Shown piece after piece: positions 1 through 6,180 of a stretch of 6,580 nt of DNA (positions are counted from its first letter, which is position 1; every line of letters begins with the position of its first letter). Position numbers and translations under genes: made by a program. The stretch lies in NCBI GenBank assembly GCA_002331465.1, contig DCYM01000027.1:3562-10141 (forward strand). The letters are read 5' to 3'. Below the pieces are notes generated by a model. It ran no database searches. It worked only from the letters and a program-made list of their open reading frames with translations, and was not told the origin of the DNA. The DNA comes from Candidatus Neomicrothrix sp. UBA2110 (lineage in GTDB: Bacteria > Actinomycetota > Acidimicrobiia > Acidimicrobiales > Poriferisodalaceae).

Positions 1-492
1 GGCGATCAGTGGAACGAGGGAGACGTCAGTTGCTCAGTAGTTCGCCGCGTCGTTCTCCCAGACGCGTTCCTTGCACTCGATGGGGCAATAGAAACGATCC
101 TTACTGTGCTTGACGGGTTTGGCGCCTATCCCCGTGTCATTGATCGAGAACTAGAACGATACCTACCCTTCCTCGCCACTACCCGCTTACTGATGGCAGC
201 GGTGAAAGCCGGCGCCGGGCGCGAACAAGCTCACGAAGCAATCAAGGAACATGCAGTTGCTGCCGCACTCGAAATCCGCGAAGGCGATTCTGGTCAGAAC
301 GACTTATTCCAAAGAATCGTTAACGATCCGGCTTTGCCCTTGGATGCCGCCGCAATCACCAACGCCGTGAACGATCACAACGCATTCATCGGTCTTGCTG
401 ATTTGCAAGTAGCAGACTTTGCTGGCGCAGCAGCGACCATCAATTCGCAACATCCTGAGGGAGGGTCCTATCGCCCATCCCCCATTCTCTAG
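1..492 (+). CDS. purB: Adenylosuccinate lyase, C-terminal part (5' end outside window)
   Basis: Adenylosuccinate lyase cleaves fumarate from SAICAR to give AICAR, and from adenylosuccinate to give AMP; it is a cytosolic homotetramer of the fumarase/aspartase superfamily. The frame is open from base 1 and encodes 163 residues before TAG at 490-492, with a second in-frame TAG right after it. The first residues read GDQWNEGDVSCSVVRRV, the central-helix segment of PurB that follows the flexible catalytic-serine loop. The loop itself (usually SSxMPxKxNP) lies upstream of the window. The helical C-terminal domain follows, with a RYLPFLATTRLLMAAVKAG segment (near residues 54-72) and GREQAHEAIKEHA, both typical of the family. 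It ends at a natural terminus (YRPSPIL). The GTG at 106 is an internal valine codon, not a start. The next gene, purC, begins 12 bases downstream, so the two are probably co-transcribed. Family assignment is by motif recognition and is firm; the missing N-terminal half cannot be assessed. Confidence 0.95.
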   Translation, partial: GDQWNEGDVSCSVVRRVVLPDAFLALDGAIETILTVLDGFGAYPRVIDRELERYLPFLATTRLLMAAVKAGAGREQAHEAIKEHAVAAALEIREGDSGQNDLFQRIVNDPALPLDAAAITNAVNDHNAFIGLADLQVADFAGAAATINSQHPEGGSYRPSPIL

Positions 493-493
493 T

Positions 494-503
494 AGAGAAG
501 AGG
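494..503 (+). promoter_or_regulatory. Purine-rich ribosome binding region of purC
   Basis: AGAGAAGAGG fills almost the whole 12-base gap between the purB stop and the purC GTG at 505. The best Shine-Dalgarno-like matches lie unusually close to the start (AGAGG one base away, GAGAAG four bases away). An in-frame TAG at 493-495 means no longer purC is possible, and starting further downstream would remove the conserved GKVRE motif, so GTG at 505 is still the start. Confidence 0.5.
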
Positions 504-504
504 T

Positions 505-1383
505 GTGAACGAGCTTGAGTTACTCCATCGTGGCAAAGTCCGCGAGATGTACGTCGTGGACGATCAACATCTCCTGATGGTCGCGAGCGATCGAATCTCA
601 GCGTTTGACGTTGTCTTTAACGAACCGATCCCAGACAAAGGCAGAGTCTTAACAGCGATGACCGTTTGGTGGTCCGAGCACCTCGCTTCGATTGCGTCTA
701 CCCATCTGGTATCAGCTGACCCCGCCGATTTTCCGACGGCGGCACAACGCCCCGATTGGGACGGCCGCGCACTCTTAGTCCGAAAGGCAAACATGCTGCC
801 TCTCGAATGCATTGTGCGGGGCTATATAACTGGTTCAGCTTGGAAGGAATATCAACAATCGGGAACGATGCATGGATCTCGTCTGCCGGAAGGCCTACTG
901 GAAGCTCAACAACTCCCTGAACCAGTTTTCACTCCATCAACGAAAGCGACCGAAGGCCACGACATCAACATCAGCTACCAAGAAGCGGTGGACCTGGTCG
1001 GGCCTGATCTCGCTAGCCAAGCCCGGGATCTTTCCATCGAGGCATACCGGTCTGCTTCAGAACATGCCGCAAAAAAAGGTGTCATCATCGCTGACACTAA
1101 GTTCGAACTAGGGCTAATTGATGGCAAAATGGTGATCGCTGACGAATTGTTGACGCCTGATTCGTCACGATTTTGGCCAGCTGAAAACTGGGCTCCAGGG
1201 GCCACACCGATTTCCTTGGACAAACAACCCGTTCGAGATGCCACCGAAGCGACCGGGTGGGACAAATCACCTCCGCCACCGCAACTGTCAGCAGAAACGA
1301 TCCAAACGACGCGCGATCGCTATGTAACTGCATATGAGCGGATTACGGGCGAGTCTTTCAACACATGGATTGGAGAAAACTAA
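505..1383 (+). CDS. purC: Phosphoribosylaminoimidazole-succinocarboxamide synthase (SAICAR synthetase)
   Basis: PurC joins CAIR and aspartate, using ATP, to make SAICAR, the substrate of the PurB encoded just upstream; it is cytosolic. The 292-residue product is in the length range of the longer single-domain form found in actinobacteria, and longer than the roughly 240 residues of the E. coli or Bacillus type. Visible family motifs in order: GKVREMY (10-16) and ASDRISAFD (27-35) in the ATP-binding N-terminal part, ECIVRGYITGSAWKEY (101-116), the PVFTPSTKA block (140-148) followed by GHDINIS (151-157), ADTKFELG (196-203), and DELLTPDSSRFW (213-224). The C-terminal extension carries GWDK followed by a proline run and RYVTAYERITG (272-282), as in other long PurC proteins. 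The start is GTG, fixed by an in-frame stop 12 bases upstream. The stop overlaps the purS start by one base (TAATG), which suggests translational coupling. Nothing key appears missing. Confidence 0.97.
   Translation: MNELELLHRGKVREMYVVDDQHLLMVASDRISAFDVVFNEPIPDKGRVLTAMTVWWSEHLASIASTHLVSADPADFPTAAQRPDWDGRALLVRKANMLPLECIVRGYITGSAWKEYQQSGTMHGSRLPEGLLEAQQLPEPVFTPSTKATEGHDINISYQEAVDLVGPDLASQARDLSIEAYRSASEHAAKKGVIIADTKFELGLIDGKMVIADELLTPDSSRFWPAENWAPGATPISLDKQPVRDATEATGWDKSPPPPQLSAETIQTTRDRYVTAYERITGESFNTWIGEN
1372..1375 (+). promoter_or_regulatory. Shine-Dalgarno site that fixes the purS start
   Basis: GGAG lies at the 3' end of purC, seven bases before the ATG at 1383. It supports 1383 over the alternative in-frame ATG at 1365, which would add six residues (MDWRKL) not expected for this family and has no comparable site upstream. 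Confidence 0.7.
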
Positions 1384-1634
1384 TGCGCTTCGAAGTGAAG
1401 ATCGAAGTTCTACCACGAGAGGGAATTGCCAACCCTGAAGGTTCCACTATCGAACGAACACTTCCCGCTTTAGGTTTCGAAACCGCCGGCGACGTGCGAG
1501 TGGGGAAAATTATCCGGCTGCAGGTCGAAGCTGACTCAGCCGATGCCGCTAGAGCAATTGTGGAAGACATGTGCGACCGGTTTTTGTCCAACCCAGTTAT
1601 TGAAGATGCGATCGTGGAAGTACTCACCACATGA
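1383..1634 (+). CDS. purS: Phosphoribosylformylglycinamidine synthase subunit PurS
   Basis: PurS is the small structural subunit of the three-part FGAM synthase. It has no active site of its own; from established knowledge of the Bacillus and Thermotoga complexes, a PurS dimer bridges PurL and PurQ and helps pass ammonia between them. The product has 83 residues, the usual length. It shows the family's ferredoxin-like small fold by sequence: a first strand (FEVKIEVLPREG, 3-14), the NPEGSTIERTLPALGF helix region (17-32), DVRVGKIIRLQVEA (37-50), and a C-terminal helix and strand, MCDRFLSNPVIEDAIVEV (63-80). The start at 1383 is chosen for its GGAG site and the family-like MRFEVKIEV opening. The gene shares one base with the end of purC, and its ATGA end overlaps purQ by four bases, consistent with coupled synthesis of complex partners. 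Confidence 0.96.
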   Translation: MRFEVKIEVLPREGIANPEGSTIERTLPALGFETAGDVRVGKIIRLQVEADSADAARAIVEDMCDRFLSNPVIEDAIVEVLTT

Positions 1635-2308
1635 GTCGGCACGTCGGTGTCATCCGTTTCCCAGGGACGAACTGCGAATTCGACACGATTGACGCAATAA
1701 ATGAACTTGGCGGCGAGGCAAAGGTTCTTTGGCACGGCGATTCGGACCCCGGAGACGTTGATGCGATCGTCATACCTGGAGGTTTCGCACATGGTGATTA
1801 TCTACGATGCGGAGCAATTGCGCGTTTCTCGCCGATTATGGACGCGGTCAGTACATTCGCGCGAAACGGCGGACCGGTTTTAGGGATCTGCAACGGATTT
1901 CAGGTTCTAACCGAAGCAGGGTTGCTCCCAGGTGCGTTGCAAAAAAATGCGGGGCTGAAGTTCCTGTGTCGCATGGAACAAATCCAGTTCGCGTCGACAG
2001 CCAACGTTGTTGGTCTTGGCGCATCAGTTGGTGATCTTTTGAACATCCCCATCAATCATTTTGAGGGCAACTATGTGTGCGCAAAAGAAACTTTGAAACA
2101 ACTTGAGGCAGAAAACAGAATTGTCTTTCGATACACCGACAACCCGAACGGTTCGATAGGAGACATAGCGGGAATTTCAAACAAACGTGGGAACGTCGTG
2201 GGAATGATGCCCCATCCCGAGAGGGCCACTTCGATGCTCCTTGGATCTAACGATGGAACCTCTTTACTCCAATCTTTACTTTCCACGGGACGAGCCCCAT
2301 CGACGTAA
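1631..2308 (+). CDS. purQ: Phosphoribosylformylglycinamidine synthase subunit PurQ (glutaminase)
   Basis: PurQ is the class I (triad) glutamine amidotransferase subunit of FGAM synthase; it hydrolyses glutamine and supplies ammonia to PurL. The 225-residue product has the expected length and the full set of catalytic features: VIRFPGTNCEFD (7-18) at the N terminus, VIPGGFAHGDYLRCGAIA (47-64) with the oxyanion region, the nucleophile Cys87 in GICNGFQ (85-91), and the His195/Glu197 pair in MMPHPER (192-198). The INHFEG segment (141-146) matches the family's IxHxEG pattern, and NPNGSIGDIAGI (171-182) is also typical. ATG at 1631 overlaps the purS stop as ATGA, with GGAAG ten bases upstream. The gene ends with TAA at 2306-2308, where a TAATG also opens a short unassigned frame. 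Unlike the other subunit genes it is not directly joined to its downstream partner: 153 bases separate it from purL. Confidence 0.97.
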   Translation: MSRHVGVIRFPGTNCEFDTIDAINELGGEAKVLWHGDSDPGDVDAIVIPGGFAHGDYLRCGAIARFSPIMDAVSTFARNGGPVLGICNGFQVLTEAGLLPGALQKNAGLKFLCRMEQIQFASTANVVGLGASVGDLLNIPINHFEGNYVCAKETLKQLEAENRIVFRYTDNPNGSIGDIAGISNKRGNVVGMMPHPERATSMLLGSNDGTSLLQSLLSTGRAPST

Positions 2309-2421
2309 TGAGAATGTTGCAGCCACTCACGACGAGCGAATCTAACTTTCACAAGTTGCTAGATGTCGAGACCAACGACTCTTATGGCGAACCGCTTTCC
2401 GTTCCCAGGACAAGTTGTTAG
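2308..2421 (+). CDS. Possible 37-codon open reading frame coupled to the purQ stop (doubtful)
   Basis: An ATG at 2308-2310 shares its first base with the purQ TAA (TAATG, the same arrangement as purC/purS) and opens a frame of 37 codons ending in TAG at 2419-2421. The peptide begins MRMLQPLTTSESNFHKLL and ends in SVPRTSC. I recognise no family, signal peptide or membrane segment; it is hydrophilic with a few charged residues. There is no clear Shine-Dalgarno site, so translation would depend on ribosomes finishing purQ. An open frame of this length occurs easily by chance in 150 bases. It could be a genuine coupled small protein, a leader-like sequence that keeps ribosomes moving toward purL, or noise. 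I lean toward noise, but record it because it fills most of the only real gap in the operon. Confidence 0.15.
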   Translation: MRMLQPLTTSESNFHKLLDVETNDSYGEPLSVPRTSC

Positions 2422-2428
2422 GCATCCG

Positions 2429-2455
2429 TTGATATTTCTGACACGCGACTAGATT
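2429..2455 (+). promoter_or_regulatory. Candidate internal promoter for purL (weak)
   Basis: TTGATA at 2429-2434 could be a -35 element and TAGATT at 2450-2455 a -10 element of the actinobacterial TAnnnT type, with a short 15-base spacer. The last T of the -10 is seven bases before the purL GTG at 2462, which would place the transcription start on or beside the start codon and give a leaderless mRNA. The absence of a good Shine-Dalgarno site before purL fits this. Both boxes are common by chance, so this is only a hypothesis. Confidence 0.22.
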
Positions 2456-2461
2456 TGAAGT

Positions 2462-4693
2462 GTGAGTGTGGCTCCCGAAGACGCATCGGTCCACCGCTCA
2501 CTCGGATTAACTGACGAAGAGTACGAGACCATTCACGGGTTATTAGGGCGACACCCAAATCACCTCGAATTGGCCATGTACTCCGTCATGTGGTCCGAGC
2601 ACTGTTCGTACAAGTCATCAAAGATTCATTTGAAGAGACTCCCCACAGAAGCACCATGGGTTTTGGTAGGTCCAGGCGAAAACGCGGGGGTCATCGATGT
2701 CGGTGATGGAATAGCTGTAGCGATCCGCATAGAAAGCCACAACCACCCTTCGGCAATTGAGCCATACCAGGGCGCTGCGACAGGAGTTGGAGGAATTCTT
2801 CGAGATATCTTCACCATGGGTGCCCGCCCCATAGCAGTGATGGACCCTCTCCGGTTCGGGCCTCTGGATGACCCACGGAGCCGATGGATCGCCGAAGGCG
2901 TGATTAGCGGAGTTTCGGGTTATGGGAATAGCGTCGGAGTGCCCACTGTTGGGGGAGAGATTGTTTTCGACGAGACATATAGAGGTAACCCTCTCGTCAA
3001 CGTTCTTGCCATGGGGGTCCTCCCCGTAGAACGACTTGTTTTGGGACGGGCAAGCGGAGTTGGCAATCTTGCTGTGCTTCTGGGGGCCTCGACTGGCCGA
3101 GATGGAATAGGGGGAGTGAGCGTGTTGGCCTCCGCCGGCTTCGATGAGGCATCTCAAAACGCTGACAAACGCCCAAGCGTTCAAGTAGGCGACCCCTTCG
3201 AAGAGAAGCGCCTATTGGAAGCATGCCTTGAGTTGTTAGATGAAGGACTCGTGACGGGTATCCAAGACTTGGGAGGCGCAGGAATCACCTGCGCTACAAG
3301 TGAGACGGCTTCACGCGGTGGAGCAGGAATGGACGTCGATGTTTCGGCTATTCATTCGCGAGAAGAGGGGATGGAACCTTTTGAGTTGATGACTTCTGAA
3401 TCGCAAGAGCGGATGTTGGCGATCGTGGAACCTGGAAGTCTCGACCGGGTGTTAGAAATCTCTTCCCGTTGGGAGATATCAGCGAGTGTCATTGGACGCG
3501 TCACCGGGGATGGGCAACTAAGAATTCTTGATGGTTTCGATGGTGAGGTGTTGGCGGAACTCCCAGCATCCACCTTGCATGACGACGCTCCTGAATATGA
3601 GCGCCCCCTGTCGCCCCCAGAGAATTTGATCGAACGTCGATCACTTGATGCATCGAGCGGTCCGGTTGACTGCGCCGCCGATTTGCTTGCTTTAGTACGA
3701 GACCCCGCTTGGGTGTATAGCCAATATGACCATCAACTTTTCCTTAATACAGTGGTTGGGCCCGGTAGTGACGGGGCCCTCCTTCGGCTTCGTGACCCGA
3801 GGACAGGTCACGAAACTGGAAGAGCTTTGGGTATGTCTACGGACGGAAATCATCGTTGGTGCCATGTAGATCCCCGCCAAGGAACGGCAATGGTGGTTGC
3901 CGAAGCTGTTATGAATATCGCGTGCGTGGGTGCCGAGCCGATGGCCGTCGTCAACTGTCTGAACTTTGGAAATCCTGAACATCCTGAGGTGATGTGGCAA
4001 TTATCTGAAGCTGTGGATGGCATGTCTGAAGCGTGCCGAGCCTTTAACGCCCCAGTCGTGGGAGGGAACGTCAGCCTGTACAACGAAACTAACGCAGTGG
4101 ATATCGCTCCAACCCCTGTTGTGGGGATCATCGGTATGCACCCGAAGTTGTCAAACCCACCCCCCGGCATGACCCTCAGCCCTGACTTGACGCTTGTATT
4201 GGTTGGCCAGCAACCAAATGAAAATGTTTCGATGGCTGGAAGTCGCTGGGCATGGGAAATCGGCGGGTGCAAAGACGGCTCCCTACCCGAATTTGACCTT
4301 TTCCAAACAGTACGAACGGCGGAGTATGTGACCGAGATAGTCCAAAGGAACCAAGTCGAAGCAGTGCACGACGTGGGCGACGGCGGGCTTGCAGTAGCTC
4401 TTGCCGAAATGGCTGTTCATAGTGGAGTCGGGATGCACATAAGTGGTTTCGATGGTCACAGAGCACTGTTTAACGAATCAGGGGGACGTGTAATCGTTGC
4501 CCTCAGCCGCACTGACCTGGAATCCTTCCTGAGAGAGACTTCGAATCGCGGAGTTCCCGCCCAGACGATCGGTAACACTGGCGGATCTTCCCTTGTCCTA
4601 GGGTCAACTATTAATCTTTCAATAGATGACTTGACCCGTGCCGCGCGAGACGAACTCCCACAAGCGCTCGGCCAGGGAACTGTTAGCGGATGA
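2462..4693 (+). CDS. purL: Phosphoribosylformylglycinamidine synthase subunit PurL (small type)
   Basis: PurL is the catalytic subunit of FGAM synthase; it uses ATP and ammonia from PurQ to turn FGAR into FGAM. The 743 residues match the small PurL that works with separate PurS and PurQ, not the roughly 1,300-residue fused form. It has two tandem PurM-like halves. The N-terminal half shows MWSEHCSYKSS (43-53, with His47 at the family's catalytic His position), ESHNHPSAIEPYQGAATGVGG (91-111), GDPFEEKRLLEACLEL (243-258), IQDLGGAGITCATSE (267-281) and ESQERML (313-319). The C-terminal half shows NCLNFGNPEHPEVMWQLSEA (498-517), PVVGGNVSLYNET (531-543) and HDVGDGGLAVALAEMA (636-651), where the residue before DGGL is Gly rather than the more common Ser. 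An in-frame TGA at 2456-2458 limits the start to GTG at 2462 or GTG at 2468; 2462 is taken as the longer. Neither has a convincing ribosome site. The gene starts 153 bases after purQ and ends in an ATGA overlap with purF. Confidence 0.96.
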   Translation: MSVAPEDASVHRSLGLTDEEYETIHGLLGRHPNHLELAMYSVMWSEHCSYKSSKIHLKRLPTEAPWVLVGPGENAGVIDVGDGIAVAIRIESHNHPSAIEPYQGAATGVGGILRDIFTMGARPIAVMDPLRFGPLDDPRSRWIAEGVISGVSGYGNSVGVPTVGGEIVFDETYRGNPLVNVLAMGVLPVERLVLGRASGVGNLAVLLGASTGRDGIGGVSVLASAGFDEASQNADKRPSVQVGDPFEEKRLLEACLELLDEGLVTGIQDLGGAGITCATSETASRGGAGMDVDVSAIHSREEGMEPFELMTSESQERMLAIVEPGSLDRVLEISSRWEISASVIGRVTGDGQLRILDGFDGEVLAELPASTLHDDAPEYERPLSPPENLIERRSLDASSGPVDCAADLLALVRDPAWVYSQYDHQLFLNTVVGPGSDGALLRLRDPRTGHETGRALGMSTDGNHRWCHVDPRQGTAMVVAEAVMNIACVGAEPMAVVNCLNFGNPEHPEVMWQLSEAVDGMSEACRAFNAPVVGGNVSLYNETNAVDIAPTPVVGIIGMHPKLSNPPPGMTLSPDLTLVLVGQQPNENVSMAGSRWAWEIGGCKDGSLPEFDLFQTVRTAEYVTEIVQRNQVEAVHDVGDGGLAVALAEMAVHSGVGMHISGFDGHRALFNESGGRVIVALSRTDLESFLRETSNRGVPAQTIGNTGGSSLVLGSTINLSIDDLTRAARDELPQALGQGTVSG

Positions 4694-6180
4694 CAAACCA
4701 CACTCACGAAGTTGAACTCATTAAACCTCGCGAAGCGTGTGGCGTTTTCGGAGTTCTGGCGCCTGGCAGCCCTGTTGCACACCAGACTTACCTTGGCCTG
4801 TACGCGCTCCAGCATCGCGGCCAAGAATCGGCAGGCATAGCGGTGAGCGATGGTTCGAACGTGACTGTCGTAAAAGACATGGGTTTGGTGTCCGGCGCTT
4901 TTGACGATCGAGTTCTCGCCGTCCTAGAAGGCGACATCGCTATCGGCCACACTCGCTACTCAACGACAGGATCGAGCTCTTGGCGGGCATCACAGCCTTT
5001 CTATCGTGATGTCGGTGATCTCGAATTCGCGCTCGCCCACAACGGCAACCTGGTCAACACGGCAGCATTAGCGGCTGACGCAGGGATGCTCGACGGAACG
5101 GTCATGAGCGACAGCGATCTGGTAGCAGAACTGGTTGCTATTGAATTGGCGACCGGAGAAGCACCCGAAGGTAACGAACTGCCTTGGGCTATGGCTCGTG
5201 TGTTACCGCAGCTCCGCGGCGGATTTTCCTTCGTTGCTATGGATCGGCACCATTTGGTTGGCGCCCGAGGACCCGAAGGATTCTGGCCGCTTTGTCTAGG
5301 ACGCCTTGATAACGGTTGGGTCCTCGCATCGGAAAGCCCCGCCCTGGACACGGTCGGCGCGCATTTTGTGCGAGAAGTAGACCCTGGAGAGATGGTTGTC
5401 ATCAGCCGAGACGGATGGACCTCGGAAAGGCCCTTCAAGAATCCCAACCCTCGGCTCTGTATGTTCGAATTCGTCTATTTCTCGCGACCCGACACTGTTC
5501 TCTACGGCCGAAACGTTCATGCCGCTAGACAACGCATGGGCGAACAACTTGCAGATCAGGCCCCAGTGGTTGCCGACCTCGTAATGCCAGTGCCAGAATC
5601 AGGGATACCCGCCGCTCAGGGCTTCGCTCGCGCTAGTGGCATCCCATATCGGGATGGACTCGTCAAGAATCGCTACATCGGACGGACATTTATTGCTCCC
5701 TCTCAAGAAATGAGAGCCCTAGGAGTAAAAATGAAACTCAACCCCATCCGCCACAACATTGAAGGCCAACGACTCATAGTCGTTGACGACTCTATTGTCC
5801 GAGGCACAACCACACGAGCAATCGTCGAAATGTTACGGGCCGCCGGAGCCGCCGAAGTGCACCTTCGAATTTCTTCGCCCCCATATAGATGGCCGTGCTT
5901 TTACGGAATGGATACAGGCACCAAAGCAGAACTATTAGCGGCCGACTTGACCATGGATGAAATACGGGAGTATCTGGGTGTCAATTCCATCGCTTATTTA
6001 GAACTTGACCGTCTCATTGATGCAACCGGTGCTCCCGGAGCAGGGTTCTGCACAGCTTGCCTTGACGGCCAATACCCAGTACCGATTCCTCAAGGTCTCG
6101 ACAGAGAAGTGCTGGGAGAACGGCGCGATGAACCTGGGACAACATCCGTCTCAGTGTCACAAATGAAGCTAGGGCAATGA
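4690..6180 (+). CDS. purF: Amidophosphoribosyltransferase (glutamine PRPP amidotransferase), Fe-S type
   Basis: PurF makes 5-phosphoribosylamine from PRPP and glutamine, the first committed and normally feedback-controlled step of purine synthesis. The 496-residue product has an N-terminal Ntn glutaminase domain and a C-terminal phosphoribosyltransferase domain. Cys17, in REACGVFGV, is the expected nucleophile after removal of a 16-residue propeptide. Further glutaminase motifs are LQHRGQESAGIAV (40-52), GHTRYSTTG (86-94) and HNGNL (117-121). The PRPP loop is VVDDSIVRGTTT (364-375). Cysteines 257 (LCMFEFVYFSRPD), 403 (PCFYG), 454 and 457 (FCTAC) match the four ligands of the [4Fe-4S] cluster in the Bacillus enzyme, so this is the oxygen-sensitive, cluster-bearing class, unlike E. 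coli PurF. ATG at 4690 overlaps the purL stop (ATGA), with AGGGA 11 bases upstream. The end overlaps purM in the same way. The region after about residue 466 is a short, variable tail. Confidence 0.97.
   Translation: MTNHTHEVELIKPREACGVFGVLAPGSPVAHQTYLGLYALQHRGQESAGIAVSDGSNVTVVKDMGLVSGAFDDRVLAVLEGDIAIGHTRYSTTGSSSWRASQPFYRDVGDLEFALAHNGNLVNTAALAADAGMLDGTVMSDSDLVAELVAIELATGEAPEGNELPWAMARVLPQLRGGFSFVAMDRHHLVGARGPEGFWPLCLGRLDNGWVLASESPALDTVGAHFVREVDPGEMVVISRDGWTSERPFKNPNPRLCMFEFVYFSRPDTVLYGRNVHAARQRMGEQLADQAPVVADLVMPVPESGIPAAQGFARASGIPYRDGLVKNRYIGRTFIAPSQEMRALGVKMKLNPIRHNIEGQRLIVVDDSIVRGTTTRAIVEMLRAAGAAEVHLRISSPPYRWPCFYGMDTGTKAELLAADLTMDEIREYLGVNSIAYLELDRLIDATGAPGAGFCTACLDGQYPVPIPQGLDREVLGERRDEPGTTSVSVSQMKLGQ

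Noticed and set aside
1313..1320. GCGATCGC palindrome (the cyanobacterial HIP1 octamer)
   Set aside because: I noticed only one copy. HIP1 is meaningful only when highly repeated, and the proteins do not look cyanobacterial.
1365..1382. Earlier in-frame ATG for purS adding six residues
   Set aside because: The GGAG site lies downstream of this ATG and is correctly spaced for 1383; family members begin close to the MRFEVKIEV segment.
1358..1792. 144-codon open frame on the - strand across purS and the start of purQ
   Set aside because: Spans two well-supported genes on the opposite strand and resembles no family.
2344..2357. Small inverted repeat AACTT-tcac-AAGTT after purQ as a possible terminator
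   Set aside because: A five-pair AT-rich stem with no following T-run is too weak for a terminator.
2351..2417. Direct repeat of ACAAGTTG (2351-2358 and 2410-2417) in the purQ-purL gap
   Set aside because: Two copies of an 8-mer 59 bases apart could be an operator pair, but they are not palindromic and match no purine regulator site known to me; chance is the simpler explanation.
2618..3184. 188-codon open frame on the - strand inside purL
   Set aside because: It lies wholly antisense to conserved PurL coding sequence, has no recognisable domain, and its composition looks like a reversed coding shadow. There is no ribosome site or promoter that I can support.
5001..5447. 148-codon open frame on the - strand inside purF
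   Set aside because: Antisense to conserved PurF; Ser/Arg/Pro-rich low-complexity translation typical of a shadow frame.
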